This document shows, piece by piece, positions 23,969 to 33,406 of a stretch of DNA of 45,924 nt (position 1 is its first letter; every line of letters starts with the position of its first letter). A program made the position numbers and the translations under genes. The notes beneath the pieces were generated by a model. That model had not been told where the DNA came from and made no database searches. It saw nothing but the letters and a program-made list of their open reading frames with translations. Source of the stretch: Mycobacterium sp. 1465703.0 (GTDB taxonomy: Bacteria > Actinomycetota > Actinomycetes > Mycobacteriales > Mycobacteriaceae); the NCBI RefSeq assembly GCF_001672975.1, contig NZ_LZKU01000111.1:1-45924 (forward strand). The letters are read 5' to 3'.

Positions 23969-25327
23969 ATGGCGTCCACCCTGCCCGCGTCCGGACCCGG
24001 CGCCGAACTCGCCGTCCCGGCGCCCGTCGCGGTCGACGAATCCGCCGAGCAGCAGCGGCGGCGGTTACGCATTGTCGTCGCCGCCAGCCTGTTGGGTACC
24101 ACGGTCGAGTGGTACGACTTCTTCCTGTACGCCACCGCGGCAGGGCTGGTGTTCAACAAGGTGTTCTTTCCCAATGAAAGTTCCTTGGTGGGGACACTTT
24201 TGGCGTTCGCGACGTTCGCCGTCGGGTTTGTCATGCGGCCCATCGGCGGCCTGGTGTTCGGCCACATCGGCGACCGGATCGGCCGCAAGCGCAGCCTGGC
24301 GTTGACGATGCTCGTCATGGGCGCAGCGACGGCACTGATCGGAGTATTGCCGACGGCCGCACAAATCGGGGCCTGGGCGCCGGTACTGCTGTTGGTGCTG
24401 CGGGTGCTGCAGGGTTTCGCGCTCGGGGGCGAGTGGGGCGGGGCGGTGCTGCTGGCCGTCGAACACAGCCCCGGCGACCGGCGCGGCCGCTACGGGGCGA
24501 TTCCGCAAATCGGGTTGGCGCTCGGACTGGCCTTGGGCACCGGCATATTCGCGTTCCTGCAAATCGCCTTGGGACCGGCGCGGTGTCTCTCCTACGGCTG
24601 GCGCATCGGATTCCTGCTGAGCCTGCTGCTGGTCGGGGTCGGCATCGTGGTCCGGTTGCGGGTCGACGAGACACCGGCGTTCCGGGAATTGCAAGACCTG
24701 CAGGCCGGATCGACCGTGCCGATCCGCGACATCGTCCGCGAGCCGCGTTCGCGGCGCAACACTGTGCTCGGGCTGCTGTCACGGTGGGCGGAAGGCTCGG
24801 CGTTCAACACCTGGGGCGTTTTCGCCATCAGCTATGCCACTGGCGCGCTGGGACTGAACCGGGTGTCGGTGCTGGTGGTGGTGACCATCGCCGCTCTGGT
24901 GATGGCTGTGCTGCTGCCGATTTCGGGACGGTTGACCGACCGCTTCGGTGCGCGACGGGTGTACCTGGTCGGCATCGCCTGCTACGGCCTGGCGGCGTTT
25001 CCCGCGTTCGCCTTGTTCGGCAGCAAGAATCTGGTGTGGTTCGGGCTGGCGATGATCATCGTGTTCGGCGTCGTGCACGCGCTGTTCTACGGCGCGCAGG
25101 GCACGCTGTACTCCGCGCTGTATCCCACGAACACGCGCTATACCGGACTCTCGTTCGTCTACCAGTTCTCCGGCGTCTACGCCTCCGGGATCACCCCGAT
25201 GATCTTGACGGCGCTGATCGCGGCACTGGGCGGTGCGCCGTGGCTGGCGTGCGGGTATCTGGTTGTGACAGCGGTGATTAGCGTGGTGGCCACCGCGCTG
25301 ATCCGCGATCGCGACTTGTATCTCTAG
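23969..25327 (+). CDS. MHS-family (metabolite:H+ symporter) MFS transporter
   Basis: A 452-residue, 12-helix major facilitator of the MHS branch. The TVEWYDFFLYATAAGLVF motif in the first helix, GHIGDRIGRKRSL as the MFS motif A, and LQGFALGGEWGGAVLL are diagnostic. MHS carriers import small organic acids, osmolytes or aromatic acids with protons. Being 6 bases behind the SsuD-like gene, it may import the sulfonate or its product (inference). AAGGGG precedes ATG 23969. The first ~30 residues are Pro/Ala-rich and cytosolic. Confidence 0.9.
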   Translation: MASTLPASGPGAELAVPAPVAVDESAEQQRRRLRIVVAASLLGTTVEWYDFFLYATAAGLVFNKVFFPNESSLVGTLLAFATFAVGFVMRPIGGLVFGHIGDRIGRKRSLALTMLVMGAATALIGVLPTAAQIGAWAPVLLLVLRVLQGFALGGEWGGAVLLAVEHSPGDRRGRYGAIPQIGLALGLALGTGIFAFLQIALGPARCLSYGWRIGFLLSLLLVGVGIVVRLRVDETPAFRELQDLQAGSTVPIRDIVREPRSRRNTVLGLLSRWAEGSAFNTWGVFAISYATGALGLNRVSVLVVVTIAALVMAVLLPISGRLTDRFGARRVYLVGIACYGLAAFPAFALFGSKNLVWFGLAMIIVFGVVHALFYGAQGTLYSALYPTNTRYTGLSFVYQFSGVYASGITPMILTALIAALGGAPWLACGYLVVTAVISVVATALIRDRDLYL

Positions 25328-25443
25328 GCCCGCCGAAAACCTGGACCGATCGCGGCTCGCCGACCCTGGGCTGGTGTCCCGACCACCGATGTGTTGTGGT
25401 TAGTGACCAATACCGGGTGGCGGGGCATCGCGGCGAAGGGCAC

Positions 25444-25449
25444 AGGAGG
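25444..25449 (+). promoter_or_regulatory. Ribosome binding site of the amino-acid permease
   Basis: AGGAGG with a 9-base spacer to ATG 25459. It decides this start over an in-frame GTG at 25396. Confidence 0.78.
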
Positions 25450-25458
25450 TGGCTAGCC

Positions 25459-26826
25459 ATGGCTGGCGGTCCGCAACTGCGCCAAGGACTGTCGCAGCGC
25501 CAGCTCAGCATGATCGCCCTCGGCGGCGTGATCGGCGCCGGATTGTTCGTCGGGTCCGGTGTGGTGATCAAGAACACCGGCCCCGCCGCCTTCCTCACCT
25601 ACGCGCTGTGCGGTCTGCTCATCGTCCTGGTGATGCGGATGCTGGGTGAGATGGCGGCCGCGAACCCCTCGACTGGATCGTTCGCCGACTATGCGGCCAA
25701 GGCGCTGGGTGGCTGGGCGGGATTCTCGGTCGCCTGGCTGTATTGGTACTTCTGGGTGATTGTGGTGGGCTTCGAGGCGGTCGCCGGCGGAAAGGTGCTC
25801 AACTACTGGTTCCACGCGCCGCTATGGCTACTGTCGCTGGGCTTGATGGTGTTGATGACGGCGACCAATCTGTTCTCGGTGTCCTCTTTCGGTGAATTCG
25901 AATTCTGGTTCGCCGGAATCAAAGTCGCAACCATCGTGATCTTTCTCGTCGTGGGCACGGCGTATGTCTTGGGGTTGGTTCCGGGGCATCACGGAGGTCT
26001 GGCCAATTTGGGATCGCACGGCGGATTCTTTCCGCATGGCGTGGGTGCGGTGTTCGCCGCGATCGTGGTGGTGATCTTCTCCATGGTGGGTGCCGAGATC
26101 GTCACCGTCGGCGCCGCGGAGAGTCGCGACCCCGAGCGCGCCGTCCAGAAGGCGACCCGATCGGTGGTGGCCCGCATCGGGATCTTCTTCGTAGGCTCGA
26201 TCTTTCTGCTGGTGGCGCTGTTGCCCTGGGACTCTGTGGAACTCGGTGCCTCGCCGTATGTGGCCGCGCTCAAACACATGGGGCTTTCGGGTGCGGACCA
26301 GGTGATGAACGCGGTAGTGCTGACCGCGGTGTTGTCCTGCCTGAACTCGGGGCTCTACACCGCGTCGAGGATGCTGTTCGTGCTGGCCGAACGGGGCGAG
26401 GCGCCAATGCAATTGGTCAAACTGAGCGGACGCGGCGTCCCGCACATCGCGATCCTGTGTTCGTCGACGGTCGGGTTCCTGTGCGTCATCATGGCGCGGG
26501 TGGCGCCCAACACCGTGTTCCTCTTCTTGCTGAACTCCTCGGGTGCCATCATCTTGTTCGTCTACTGGCTCATCGCCCTGTCGCAAATCATCCTGCGCCG
26601 CCGCACATCCGCCGAGCGGCTGACGGTGAAGATGTGGTGGTATCCGGTGTTGTCGATTCTCACGCTGACCGGAATCACCGCGGTGCTGGTGCAGATGGCG
26701 TTCGATCGCAGCGCCCGCAGTCAGTTGTGGCTCAGCCTGTTGTCCTGGGCCGTGGTGATAGCGCTCTACGTTGTTGCCCGATCCCGCGGACGTGTCGGGG
26801 GGTTACGGCCCTCGCAACAGCGCTAG
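25459..26826 (+). CDS. gabP: Amino-acid/GABA permease (APC superfamily), Rv0522 GabP-like
   Basis: A 455-residue APC-superfamily permease of the AAT family with 12 predicted helices. Conserved features are LSMIALGGVIGAGLFVGSG in helix 1, RMLGEMAAANPSTGSFADYA, and VFSMVGAEIVTVGAAESRDP in helix 6. Such permeases import amino acids or gamma-aminobutyrate with protons. The position matches gabP of M. tuberculosis, but the exact substrate cannot be read from the sequence. It converges with the carboxylic acid reductase gene; the two stops lie in a shared hairpin. A tail of ~20 basic residues follows the last helix. Confidence 0.88.
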   Translation: MAGGPQLRQGLSQRQLSMIALGGVIGAGLFVGSGVVIKNTGPAAFLTYALCGLLIVLVMRMLGEMAAANPSTGSFADYAAKALGGWAGFSVAWLYWYFWVIVVGFEAVAGGKVLNYWFHAPLWLLSLGLMVLMTATNLFSVSSFGEFEFWFAGIKVATIVIFLVVGTAYVLGLVPGHHGGLANLGSHGGFFPHGVGAVFAAIVVVIFSMVGAEIVTVGAAESRDPERAVQKATRSVVARIGIFFVGSIFLLVALLPWDSVELGASPYVAALKHMGLSGADQVMNAVVLTAVLSCLNSGLYTASRMLFVLAERGEAPMQLVKLSGRGVPHIAILCSSTVGFLCVIMARVAPNTVFLFLLNSSGAIILFVYWLIALSQIILRRRTSAERLTVKMWWYPVLSILTLTGITAVLVQMAFDRSARSQLWLSLLSWAVVIALYVVARSRGRVGGLRPSQQR

Positions 26827-26860
26827 CGAATCTTCGACTCACCTGGTGGTCGGATTCGCT
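26825..26860. terminator. Bidirectional hairpin spanning both convergent stop regions
   Basis: AGCGAATC (26825-26832) pairs with GATTCGCT (26853-26860), and an inner CGAC/GTCG (26835-26838, 26849-26852) extends the stem. It uses the end of the permease stop and the first base of the reductase stop. Position between converging genes supports termination of both. Confidence 0.72.
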
Positions 26861-29800
26861 TACCCCGCATGCGCACCGGCGCTGGTTCTGAGCAGGCCGA
26901 GCCGCTGCAAATCGGCGACGTACTTGTCGATCAGCGCCTCGGTCACGTGCGGTACGTCCTTTTCGCTGCCGATTCCGGCGGATTGTACTGCGGCGCGGAA
27001 CTTTTCAGCAGGCATGCCGGTACCCTGAGTTGGCTGGCCGGGCTTAGCGTATGCGTTCATCAGCGGCAGCAGCGAGCTCTTCCGCTGGTTATCGGGCAGC
27101 GCCTGCATCGCTGCGGTGAATTCGGCCAGCCACTGCTGGTAGTCGTCGATGCGCCTGATCTTGTGCCCGTCGGCGATGAGCCAGTCGACGAAGGTGTCCA
27201 AAGAGACGCCGTCGTCGTGGGTATTGAGCACGTTGTAGGTGTGGTAACCGTGCTGGGCGCGCGCGCCGAGCGTGGTGATGGCCTCCGCCGTGAAGTCGGC
27301 CGGCAACCCGTCGTAATGGGCCCGCTGCGGGTTGCCTGAAGCGTCGAGCTGATAGAACGACCGCGGCGCGATACCGGTGGCCACCAGACTCAAGATCAGA
27401 CGCGTGAACATGTCGGGCACGTTCAGCTGACCGGCAAAGTGGCTGTGCGCCAAGATCATGTCGGACCGGAACACCGCCACCGGCACCCCGCACAGGTCGT
27501 GGGCCTCGCGCAGCAGCACCTCGCCCGCCCACTTACTGGTGGCGTAGCCGCTGGCATACGACTCGTCGAGGGACCGCGACGGGCTGGCCGAGCGCACATC
27601 GACATCCTCGCCGATGAAGCTGCCGTCCGGCAGCGTGGTCACCGCCACGGTGGAGATGTAGTTGATCGGCTTGAGCCGTTGGGTGATTGCCAGCTTGACG
27701 ATCTCGGCGGTGCCCACCACGTTGGGTCCGAACAGCTGACTGTAGGGCAGCACGTGATTGACCAGGGCGGCCGAATGCACGATGAGGTCGACCGACTCGG
27801 CGAGCCGCTGGTAGGTCGGGGTGTCCAGGCCGAGATTGGGTGCCCCCACATCGCCGACGAGCACCTTCAGTTGCTTGTCGGCCAATTGGCGGAAACGCTC
27901 GGATAATTCGGCGTCGCCGCTGTCGATCGCGGCCTCGATGCGCTGACGTCCGGCGGTCGGATCGGCGCCGCGGGCCAGGCAGATCACCGTGCCCCCGTGC
28001 GGAGCCAGACGTTCCAGCCAATCCAGGCACAAGAAGCGCCCGAGGTAGCCGTTGGCTCCGGTCAGGAGCACGGTGCGGACCGTGCCGGACGGGCCGGGGA
28101 GTCGGGGCGCCGCGGCCAACGTATCGGCGTCGATGAAATTGTCCAGGGTCAAGTCCGCGGCGCGTGCCACCGTGGCACCGCGTCCGTGCACCGAGGCGAA
28201 CGTCGGCCGTGTCGATTCCGAGGTGCGTTCGCCGTCAACGAAATTGGCGACGGTGTCCAGGTTGGCGGTGGGGCTGACGATGGTCTGCACCGGCACATCG
28301 ATGTTGAAGATCTCCGACAGCAGCGTGGCGAAGGAAAACGCGGACAGCGAATCACCGCCCAGCTCAATGAACTTCGCGTCGGCACGCAGCGCGGTGTCCG
28401 CCGGCAGGCCCAGGGTGGCCGCGGCCGCTCGCCGGACGGTGTCGATGGTGGGCAGCTCGCGGCTGGCGGCGCGCAAGTCCGCGAGTTGGTTGCCCTGGCT
28501 GGCCTCGATGTCGTCGTACATGGCGTCCAGTTGTTCGCCGTAGCGCGCCTTGAGGGCCGGACGCAGTAGCTTGCCGACCCCGGAGAGCAACCCGTTGTCC
28601 CGGGTGAAACGTTGTCTCTCCAGCAGGAAGTCGCGAGGGATCTCATACGGGTGTAGCCCCGCGTCAGTGGCGATCCGTTGCAGGGAGTCGGCGATCAGGG
28701 CATGGGCATCCCCGTCGCCGACCGCGTCGTCGTTCGGCACGACCACCGCGAGCAGGAACGGCTGCTCGCTGCTGCCGTAGAGAAAGATCTGCCGGATGTA
28801 GGGGCTGGTGGAGAACGTCGCCTCCAACTGTGAGACCGCGACGAATTCCCCTTGCGAGAGTTTGATCACGTTGTTGCTGCGGTCTAGATACATCAGGTGG
28901 TCGGGTCCCAGCTCGGCCATGATGTCGCCGGTCTTGTAGAACCCCTCGTCGTCGAAGATCTTCGCCGACAGTTCGGGGTGCTTGAAATACCCGGGAATCA
29001 CGTTGCTGGCTTTGAGGTGTAGCTCGCCGCGCGGGTACGGCTTGTCGGTGGTGAAGTAGCCCAGTTCGGGGACATCGACGAGTTTGTAGTCGGTCACCGG
29101 TGGGCGCCTGATCCTGCCGCTGCGCATGATGCCGCCGCCGGTCTCGGTGGCTCCATAGCCGTCGGCTACCGGGATGTCCAGCAGCGACTCCATGAAGTCG
29201 TGCATCTGCTTGGACAACGGCGCGCTGCCGCACATTGCCGAAATCACCCGGCCGCCGATGAAGTCTTGCCGCAGTTCGGCTTTCACCGCCTCGTCGAGTT
29301 GTTCTGCGGAGAGCTCGCCGCCGGATCGTTGGTCGAGTTCCTTGCGGTAGCGCCGGTAGAACATGTCGCACACCCGGGGAACGAGGTTCAGGGCAGTGGG
29401 CCGGACCAGGGCGATGTCGTCGAACAGGGTGGACATGTCACTCTTGGCGGCGAAGTAGCCGATCCCGCCGGAGGACAGCGTGGCGATCAGCCACTCCAGG
29501 CCGTACACGTGGGACAGCGGCATGTACTGCAGGTGGATCGCCGGAATCAGCCGGCCGATGTCCACCGATGGGCTGTGCGGTCGCTGCCAGATGCGGGTCA
29601 TCATGTCGGCGGTGTACATGGCACCCTTCGGCGCGCCGGTGCTGCCCGAGGTGTAAATCAGTGTGGCGAGCGGTGTTTCACCATCGGCCGGGACGTACGC
29701 CGCAGGTGCGGGAAGTCGGCGGCCGGACTCCAGCTCGGTGGCAAGCGACACCACCTCTGCCCGGTGCCCGGCGTCACCGAGCCGCGCGCGGGCGTGTTCG

Positions 29801-30426
29801 TAGCGCTCCCGTTGATTGTCGTCGGCGCTGGTGTAGTCGAACACCACCAGGCGCTGGACAGAGGGTGCGTTGACGACGACGTCGACTGCGGTGCCCAGGG
29901 ATTCAACGCTGACAGCCAGGACGCGCGGTTCGGTCTCGGCGACGATCGGGGCGAGCTGGGCCACCGTGGAGCTGGTCTGCAGCGGCACGAATACCGCACC
30001 CAGCCTGATGCACGCCAGGTAATGCACAACGTAATCGATGCTGGTGAAACCCAAGACGCCGACGAAATCGCCCGCGCTGAATCCGCCGGGCAGACCGGCT
30101 TGCCACGCGGCGGCCAGCGCCGCGACCCGGTCATCGAGCTCGCGGTAGGTGATGGTGTCGAATCCCGAGAGCAGTGTCGTGGAAGCGCTGCCGGTCGCCG
30201 GATCGCGCACCACCTCGCAGGCGCGCTGCCCCAGGGCGGGCCGGTCGGCATAGCCGCGCAGATAGGTGTCGACGACCTCGGACAGCCGCAAACCGGACCG
30301 ATGCGCGGCGTCGGTGACTTCCGGTGAGGACGCGGCGGCCCGAAACTGTGGATCGGTGGCGTACAGCTGGTCGACGCGCTCGGCCAGTCGCTGTTCGCGG
30401 CCGGCGTCGGTGACGGTCTCGGTCAT
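26860..30426 (-). CDS. car: Carboxylic acid reductase (adenylation-PCP-reductase)
   Basis: A 1188-residue, three-domain enzyme that reduces free carboxylic acids to aldehydes with ATP and NADPH. The adenylation domain (~1-640) has TLIYTSGSTGAPKGAMYTAD near 257, DGYGATETGGG, and YKTGDIMAELGPDHLMYLDR. The carrier domain (~650-730) has FIELGGDSLSAFSF, with Ser693 to receive phosphopantetheine. The short-chain reductase domain (~785-1188) has VLLTGANGYLGRFLCLDWLE and ESYASGYATSKWAGEVL with the Tyr/Lys pair. It needs a phosphopantetheinyl transferase from elsewhere. It is distinct from, but homologous to, FadD9 (Rv2590). The M. tuberculosis block I recall lacks it here. ATG 30426 follows GAGAGGAAG; upstream codons are not conserved. 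Length and active-site motifs look complete. Confidence 0.94.
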   Translation of the reverse strand: MTETVTDAGREQRLAERVDQLYATDPQFRAAASSPEVTDAAHRSGLRLSEVVDTYLRGYADRPALGQRACEVVRDPATGSASTTLLSGFDTITYRELDDRVAALAAAWQAGLPGGFSAGDFVGVLGFTSIDYVVHYLACIRLGAVFVPLQTSSTVAQLAPIVAETEPRVLAVSVESLGTAVDVVVNAPSVQRLVVFDYTSADDNQRERYEHARARLGDAGHRAEVVSLATELESGRRLPAPAAYVPADGETPLATLIYTSGSTGAPKGAMYTADMMTRIWQRPHSPSVDIGRLIPAIHLQYMPLSHVYGLEWLIATLSSGGIGYFAAKSDMSTLFDDIALVRPTALNLVPRVCDMFYRRYRKELDQRSGGELSAEQLDEAVKAELRQDFIGGRVISAMCGSAPLSKQMHDFMESLLDIPVADGYGATETGGGIMRSGRIRRPPVTDYKLVDVPELGYFTTDKPYPRGELHLKASNVIPGYFKHPELSAKIFDDEGFYKTGDIMAELGPDHLMYLDRSNNVIKLSQGEFVAVSQLEATFSTSPYIRQIFLYGSSEQPFLLAVVVPNDDAVGDGDAHALIADSLQRIATDAGLHPYEIPRDFLLERQRFTRDNGLLSGVGKLLRPALKARYGEQLDAMYDDIEASQGNQLADLRAASRELPTIDTVRRAAAATLGLPADTALRADAKFIELGGDSLSAFSFATLLSEIFNIDVPVQTIVSPTANLDTVANFVDGERTSESTRPTFASVHGRGATVARAADLTLDNFIDADTLAAAPRLPGPSGTVRTVLLTGANGYLGRFLCLDWLERLAPHGGTVICLARGADPTAGRQRIEAAIDSGDAELSERFRQLADKQLKVLVGDVGAPNLGLDTPTYQRLAESVDLIVHSAALVNHVLPYSQLFGPNVVGTAEIVKLAITQRLKPINYISTVAVTTLPDGSFIGEDVDVRSASPSRSLDESYASGYATSKWAGEVLLREAHDLCGVPVAVFRSDMILAHSHFAGQLNVPDMFTRLILSLVATGIAPRSFYQLDASGNPQRAHYDGLPADFTAEAITTLGARAQHGYHTYNVLNTHDDGVSLDTFVDWLIADGHKIRRIDDYQQWLAEFTAAMQALPDNQRKSSLLPLMNAYAKPGQPTQGTGMPAEKFRAAVQSAGIGSEKDVPHVTEALIDKYVADLQRLGLLRTSAGAHAG

Positions 30427-30573
30427 CGTTCGCTTCCTCTCGTCGCGGCGTATGCCGGTGCGGTATACCCGCCCTGACTGCGCCCAGTCGGCTCCGCGGC
30501 ACATCGCGGCGCGCCGACCGCCGTCAGACCGTCCGCGTGCTCGACGATCGCCGTGATCCGCATCACCCGGCGG

Positions 30574-30969
30574 TCAGGACGTTCGGGTAAGCAACACCGC
30601 TTGCTCGAACGGCAGCCTCGCGAAAACCCGTCGTGCCCGTGGTGTTACGTGCGCCGCGGCCTCGGCCTTGGTGACCACGCGCGGGTCGGCGATGCCGAAA
30701 CTCTTGCCCTTGGTGCGCAGCCGGCCACCGCCGGCCGCCTTGAGATTCTTCAACCAATCCCGGTCGGGACCATAGGAAAGCAGGATCGCCACCCCTGGGT
30801 CGCCATCGGCATCGGTGTTGAAAACGTTCACTGGTGTGCGGTACGTCTTGCCCGAGCGCCGCCCCACATGCTCGACGATCCCGAACGCCGGGAGCCAACC
30901 GGCCCACAGTCGCTGAATCGGGTTGGTGACGTGACGGTTGAACCGGGCAAGTCCTTGTGGGAGTTGCAT
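30574..30969 (-). CDS. Deazaflavin (F420)-type nitroreductase family protein, Rv0523c homologue
   Basis: A 131-residue split beta-barrel protein of the DUF385/Ddn family, which in mycobacteria uses F420H2 for reduction of quinones or other acceptors. The landmarks are VEHVGRRSGKTYRTPVNVF (cofactor phosphate binding) and AILLSYGPDRDWLKNLKAAGG. ATG 30969 yields MQLPQGLARFNRHVTNPIQR as in Rv0523c; an in-frame ATG at 31005 is less likely. It is monocistronic, 147 bases past the start of the reductase gene on the same strand. The physiological substrate is unknown. Confidence 0.87.
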   Translation of the reverse strand: MQLPQGLARFNRHVTNPIQRLWAGWLPAFGIVEHVGRRSGKTYRTPVNVFNTDADGDPGVAILLSYGPDRDWLKNLKAAGGGRLRTKGKSFGIADPRVVTKAEAAAHVTPRARRVFARLPFEQAVLLTRTS

Positions 30970-31042
30970 ACCGCTATCCAACTCGCAGGCACCGGTCGAG
31001 AACAACCCGTCGATTCGTCGCCGGGGGGTCTACTGTTTTGTA

Positions 31043-31384
31043 ATGGCCGACACAGCGGGTAAGGACGCGGCCAGGCGTGCCGAGGAGTTGCTGCACCGTG
31101 GGCAGGAACTTGCCGCCCGCAAGCCGGTCACCGCGGCAGACGCACAGCGTGCCGGCGAGCGCGCCGAGCAGGCCCACGTGCGCGACCAGGACGCCCGCGA
31201 CCGGGAGTTGCGGCGCCAATATCAAGCTGCCGCCGCTCACGAGCGTGCCGCCGAAGTCCACGAACGCGCGGTGGAAGAGGGCCTCGGTGATGTCGCCGCT
31301 CACCGGCGCGCCGCGGCAAAGGAACGTGAGGCCGCCCGCCGTGACTACCAGGGGGCACAGGAGGCCGATCGGCAACAGGCCTGA
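31043..31384 (+). CDS. Charged coiled-coil protein of unknown function
   Basis: A 113-residue protein almost wholly composed of Ala, Arg, Glu, Asp, Gln and His. It is predicted as one or two long amphipathic helices (AARRAEELLHRGQELAARKP, then AERAEQ-, HERAAEVHERAVEEG- and KEREAARRD-like heptads). There is no Cys, Trp, signal or membrane segment. ATG 31043 gives MADTAGKDAARRA; the frame is open further upstream but overlaps the divergent nitroreductase start. The gene lies 68 bases upstream of hemL in the same direction. I do not recognise a named family; similar small helical proteins are frequent in mycobacteria. Confidence 0.65.
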   Translation: MADTAGKDAARRAEELLHRGQELAARKPVTAADAQRAGERAEQAHVRDQDARDRELRRQYQAAAAHERAAEVHERAVEEGLGDVAAHRRAAAKEREAARRDYQGAQEADRQQA

Positions 31385-31452
31385 CCCGCCGACCGGCGCG
31401 GCTGCTACACCCTGTAGTGGAATGACCCGCGGGGGCTGGGACACTAGTCCTC

Positions 31453-32793
31453 ATGGGAAGCAGTGATCAGGCGACCGCGCACGCCTCCCGGGCTACGGCG
31501 ACGTCGGCCCGGCTGTTCGAGGATGCCTGCGCCGTCATTCCCGGCGGGGTGAACTCTCCGGTCCGGGCGTTCACCGCGGTGGGCGGGACGCCGCCGTTCA
31601 TCACCGAGGCACGCGGGTGCCGGCTGACCGACGCGGACGGCAACCAGTACGTGGACCTGGTCTGCTCGTGGGGTCCGATGATCCTGGGCCACGCGCACCC
31701 GGCCGTCGTCGAGGCCGTCGCCAAGGCCGCCGCCTCCGGCCTGTCGTTCGGGGCGCCCACGCCGGCCGAGACCGAATTGGCCGCCGAGATGATCGGGCGG
31801 GTGGCACCCGTCGAACGGATACGGCTGGTCAACTCCGGAACCGAGGCCACCATGAGCGCGGTGCGGCTGGCCCGCGGCTTCACCGGCCGGGCCAAGGTCA
31901 TCAAGTTCTCCGGCTGCTACCACGGTCACGTCGACGCCTTGCTCGCCGACGCGGGCTCCGGGGTGGCGACGCTGGGCCTGCCGTCCTCGCCCGGGGTCAC
32001 CGGTGCGACGGCAGCCGACACAATCGTGTTGCCCTACAACGACATCGACGCTGTCCGCCAGGCCTTCGCCCGGTTCGGCGACCAGATCGCGGCGGTGATC
32101 ACCGAGGCCAGCCCCGGCAACATGGGCGTTGTCCCACCCGCTCCCGGCTACAACGCCGCGCTGCGCGCGATCACCGCCGAGCACGGTGCGCTGCTGATCA
32201 TCGACGAGGTGATGACCGGCTTCCGGGTCAGCCAAAGTGGTTGGTACGGAATCGATCCGGTGGATGCCGACCTGTTCACTTTCGGCAAGGTGATGAGCGG
32301 CGGCCTGCCGGCCGCCGCGTTCGGCGGCCGGGCCGAGGTGATGGAACGGCTGGCGCCGCTGGGGCCGGTGTATCAGGCCGGCACGCTGTCGGGTAACCCG
32401 GTGGCGATGGCCGCCGGACTGGCCACCCTGCGCAACGCCGATGCAGCGGCCTATTCCGCGCTGGACGCGAACGCCGATCGGCTGGCCGGACTGTTCTCCG
32501 AGGCGCTCACGAATGCTGGTGTAGCACACCAGATTCCACGCGCCGGCAACATGCTGAGCGTGTTCTTCTCCGAGACGCCGGTGACGGACTTCGCGTCCGC
32601 GCGCGCCACCCAGACCTGGCGTTATCCGCCGTTCTTCCACGCGCTGCTGGACGCCGGTGTGTACCCGCCGTGCAGTGCCTTCGAGGCGTGGTTCGTCTCG
32701 ACCGCGCTGGACGACGGCGCGTTCGACCGGATCGCCGATGCCCTGCCCGCGGCGGCCAGGGCCGCCGCCCACGCCGAGGAGGGGAAGCCCTGA
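31453..32793 (+). CDS. hemL: Glutamate-1-semialdehyde 2,1-aminomutase
   Basis: A 446-residue PLP enzyme converting glutamate-1-semialdehyde to 5-aminolevulinate, the second C5-pathway step. It has the fold-type I landmarks [45 protein letters not shown], and the PLP-binding Lys279 in [13 protein letters not shown]. Start ATG 31453 (MGSSDQ) has no strong Shine-Dalgarno but fits length and homology. The stop overlaps the next start (TGATG), so it is coupled to the phosphatase-like gene and probably to the cytochrome c biogenesis genes beyond. Confidence 0.96.
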   Translation: MGSSDQATAHASRATATSARLFEDACAVIPGGVNSPVRAFTAVGGTPPFITEARGCRLTDADGNQYVDLVCSWGPMILGHAHPAVVEAVAKAAASGLSFGAPTPAETELAAEMIGRVAPVERIRLVNSGTEATMSAVRLARGFTGRAKVIKFSGCYHGHVDALLADAGSGVATLGLPSSPGVTGATAADTIVLPYNDIDAVRQAFARFGDQIAAVITEASPGNMGVVPPAPGYNAALRAITAEHGALLIIDEVMTGFRVSQSGWYGIDPVDADLFTFGKVMSGGLPAAAFGGRAEVMERLAPLGPVYQAGTLSGNPVAMAAGLATLRNADAAAYSALDANADRLAGLFSEALTNAGVAHQIPRAGNMLSVFFSETPVTDFASARATQTWRYPPFFHALLDAGVYPPCSAFEAWFVSTALDDGAFDRIADALPAAARAAAHAEEGKP

Positions 32794-33401
32794 TGGCCGA
32801 GCACACCCGGGTACACGTCGTCCGCCACGGCGAGGTGTACAACCCGAGCGGCATCCTCTACGGCCGGCTGCCCGGATTTCACCTTTCCGACAATGGCCGG
32901 GCGCAGGCCGCTGCGGTGGCCGATGCGCTGGCCGACCGCGACATCGTCGCGGTGATCGCCTCACCGCTGCAGCGCGCGCAGGAGACCGCGGCGCCCATCG
33001 CCGCCAAGCACGGCCTGGTCGTGGACACCGACCCGGACCTGATCGAGTCGGCCAACTTCTTCGAGGGCAAACGGGTCAGCCCCGGCGACGGCGCCTGGCG
33101 GGACCCGAGGGTGTGGTGGCAACTACGCAACCCGTTGCGGCCGTCCTGGGGTGAGCCGTACACCGAGATCGCGGCCCGAATGGAGACGGCGGTGCAGAAG
33201 GCCCGCGCCCGCGGCGCCGGCCACGAGGTGGTGTGCGTCAGCCACCAGCTGCCGGTATGGACGCTGCGGCTGCACCTGACCGGCAAGCGGCTGTGGCACG
33301 ACCCGCGGCGGCGGGAGTGCGGGCTCGCGTCGGTGACCACCCTGGTTTACGACGGCGAGCGGCTGGTCGACGTCGAGTACTGCGAACCGGCGGGCGTTTG
33401 A
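32793..33401 (+). CDS. Histidine phosphatase (phosphoglycerate mutase-like), Rv0525 homologue
   Basis: A 202-residue histidine phosphatase. The catalytic RHG motif is VVRHGEVYNPSG (His12), and the second His is His151 in VVCVSHQLPVW. ASPLQRAQETA gives the conserved Arg. Such proteins dephosphorylate small phosphate esters; the substrate is not evident. It is translated from ATG 32793 overlapping the hemL stop, with GAGGAGGGG just upstream. The cytochrome c biogenesis thioredoxin starts 5 bases after its stop. Confidence 0.9.
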   Translation: MAEHTRVHVVRHGEVYNPSGILYGRLPGFHLSDNGRAQAAAVADALADRDIVAVIASPLQRAQETAAPIAAKHGLVVDTDPDLIESANFFEGKRVSPGDGAWRDPRVWWQLRNPLRPSWGEPYTEIAARMETAVQKARARGAGHEVVCVSHQLPVWTLRLHLTGKRLWHDPRRRECGLASVTTLVYDGERLVDVEYCEPAGV

Positions 33402-33406
33402 CCATC

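Noticed and set aside
31444..32964. 506-residue minus-strand open frame opposite hemL
   Set aside because: Arg/Gly/His-rich with no motif; hemL on the plus strand has full homology.
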